From: Incurvaria masculella
Taxonomy: Eukaryota; Arthropoda; Insecta; Lepidoptera; Incurvariidae
DNA: 64,000 nucleotides
Reading direction: 5' to 3'
Assembly: GCA_946894095.1 (NCBI GenBank)
Contig: OX335646.2
Coordinates: 19,958,077-20,022,076, forward strand
Shown: positions 63,805 through 64,000 of the stretch, piece after piece
Position numbering within the stretch: the first letter of the stretch is position 1
Layout of the letters: the number at the start of each line of letters is the position of its first letter
The notes under the pieces: generated by a model
Databases searched by the model: none
The model's input: only the letters and a program-made list of their open reading frames with translations
Told to the model about the DNA's origin: nothing
Program-made: the position numbers and the translations under genes

Positions 63805-64000
63805 CGGGAGGTCACGACATTTTTGGTCACGATAAGGGAAATGGCTGAATTTGGGTTTACTTGTTAGAGACCAACCTTCTGATGCGAAATATGTCGGTCT
63901 GCCACTTGGGTTGCGTAATCTAGATTGGCTACATAAAATATATGTTGGTATGGGCCATAGATGGTGAAAACACACCCTATCATGCACACCTTATCATACA
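63805..64000 (+). mobile_element. R5 MITE, second copy, cut by the window edge
   Basis: CCGGGAGGTCACGACATTTT, GGTCACGATAAGGGAAATGG and AGAGACCAACCTTCTGATGC match 28258-28333 and then 28556 onward without the R4 insertion. Its right end lies at or beyond the window end. Confidence 0.7.

Noticed and set aside
1..64000. W-chromosome or piRNA-cluster origin
   Set aside because: Nesting and lack of genes would fit, but long unique stretches are common and few retroviral elements are present; sequence alone cannot decide.

Overview
The window looks like a piece of a moth or butterfly (Lepidoptera) nuclear genome, mostly AT-rich and free of any gene I can recognise. The assignment rests on its repeats: many copies of a roughly 290-bp element carrying (GTCC/GTCY)n, a pair of SINE families with tRNA-like and 5S-rRNA-like heads that share one body and tail (the arrangement I recall being reported for HaSE1/HaSE3 of Helicoverpa armigera), the insect telomere-type repeat TTAGG, and a CR1-like LINE whose ORF1 resembles the FP25K-type ORF1 of insect LINEs. 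The SINE pair would fit a noctuid-like moth better than Bombyx, but this is inference from memory.

Layout. 1-9 kb: SINE, (GTCY)n and hairpin elements, including a foldback element with 11 TTAGG units in its loop (1405-1716). 9-17 kb: mostly unique sequence with GC-rich islands, one long-TIR MITE (11573-11927), an open frame running into a GTAAGT donor (12940-13313) and a perfect 15-bp minisatellite (14177-14359). 17-23 kb: a second copy of the TTAGG-bearing element, a LINE fragment and AT-rich sequence. 23.2-27.8 kb: a nearly intact CR1-like LINE on the minus strand, with ORF1, an unexpected 245-codon open frame bridging ORF1 and ORF2, and an ORF2 split into endonuclease and reverse transcriptase by one frameshift. 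28-36 kb: nested MITEs, a SINE folded into a 0.55-kb palindrome, a complete 5S-headed SINE and a TTAA-flanked 542-bp element. 36-47 kb: more foldback elements, including one of 1.09 kb with arms of about 300 bp. 47-59 kb: a complete but dead mariner with TA duplications, nested SINEs and MITEs, and a broken DDD transposase gene with a second 542-bp TTAA element upstream of it. 59-62 kb: two tRNA-like Pol III units flanking an 11-unit, 100-bp satellite. 62-64 kb: remnants.

The genes do not form a pathway. What organises the window is transposition: autonomous elements (LINE, mariner, a DDD transposase), short non-autonomous passengers, and repeated nesting of one in another. At least a dozen long inverted repeats occur in 64 kb, so read-through transcription here would give many hairpin RNAs. 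Six copies of a TAGATGGCG motif, resembling the insect CTCF core as I remember it, are the most suggestive non-transposon signal. Repeat families called R4, R5, R7, R14 and R25 below are names I gave to sequences found more than once in this window; none was compared with a database.
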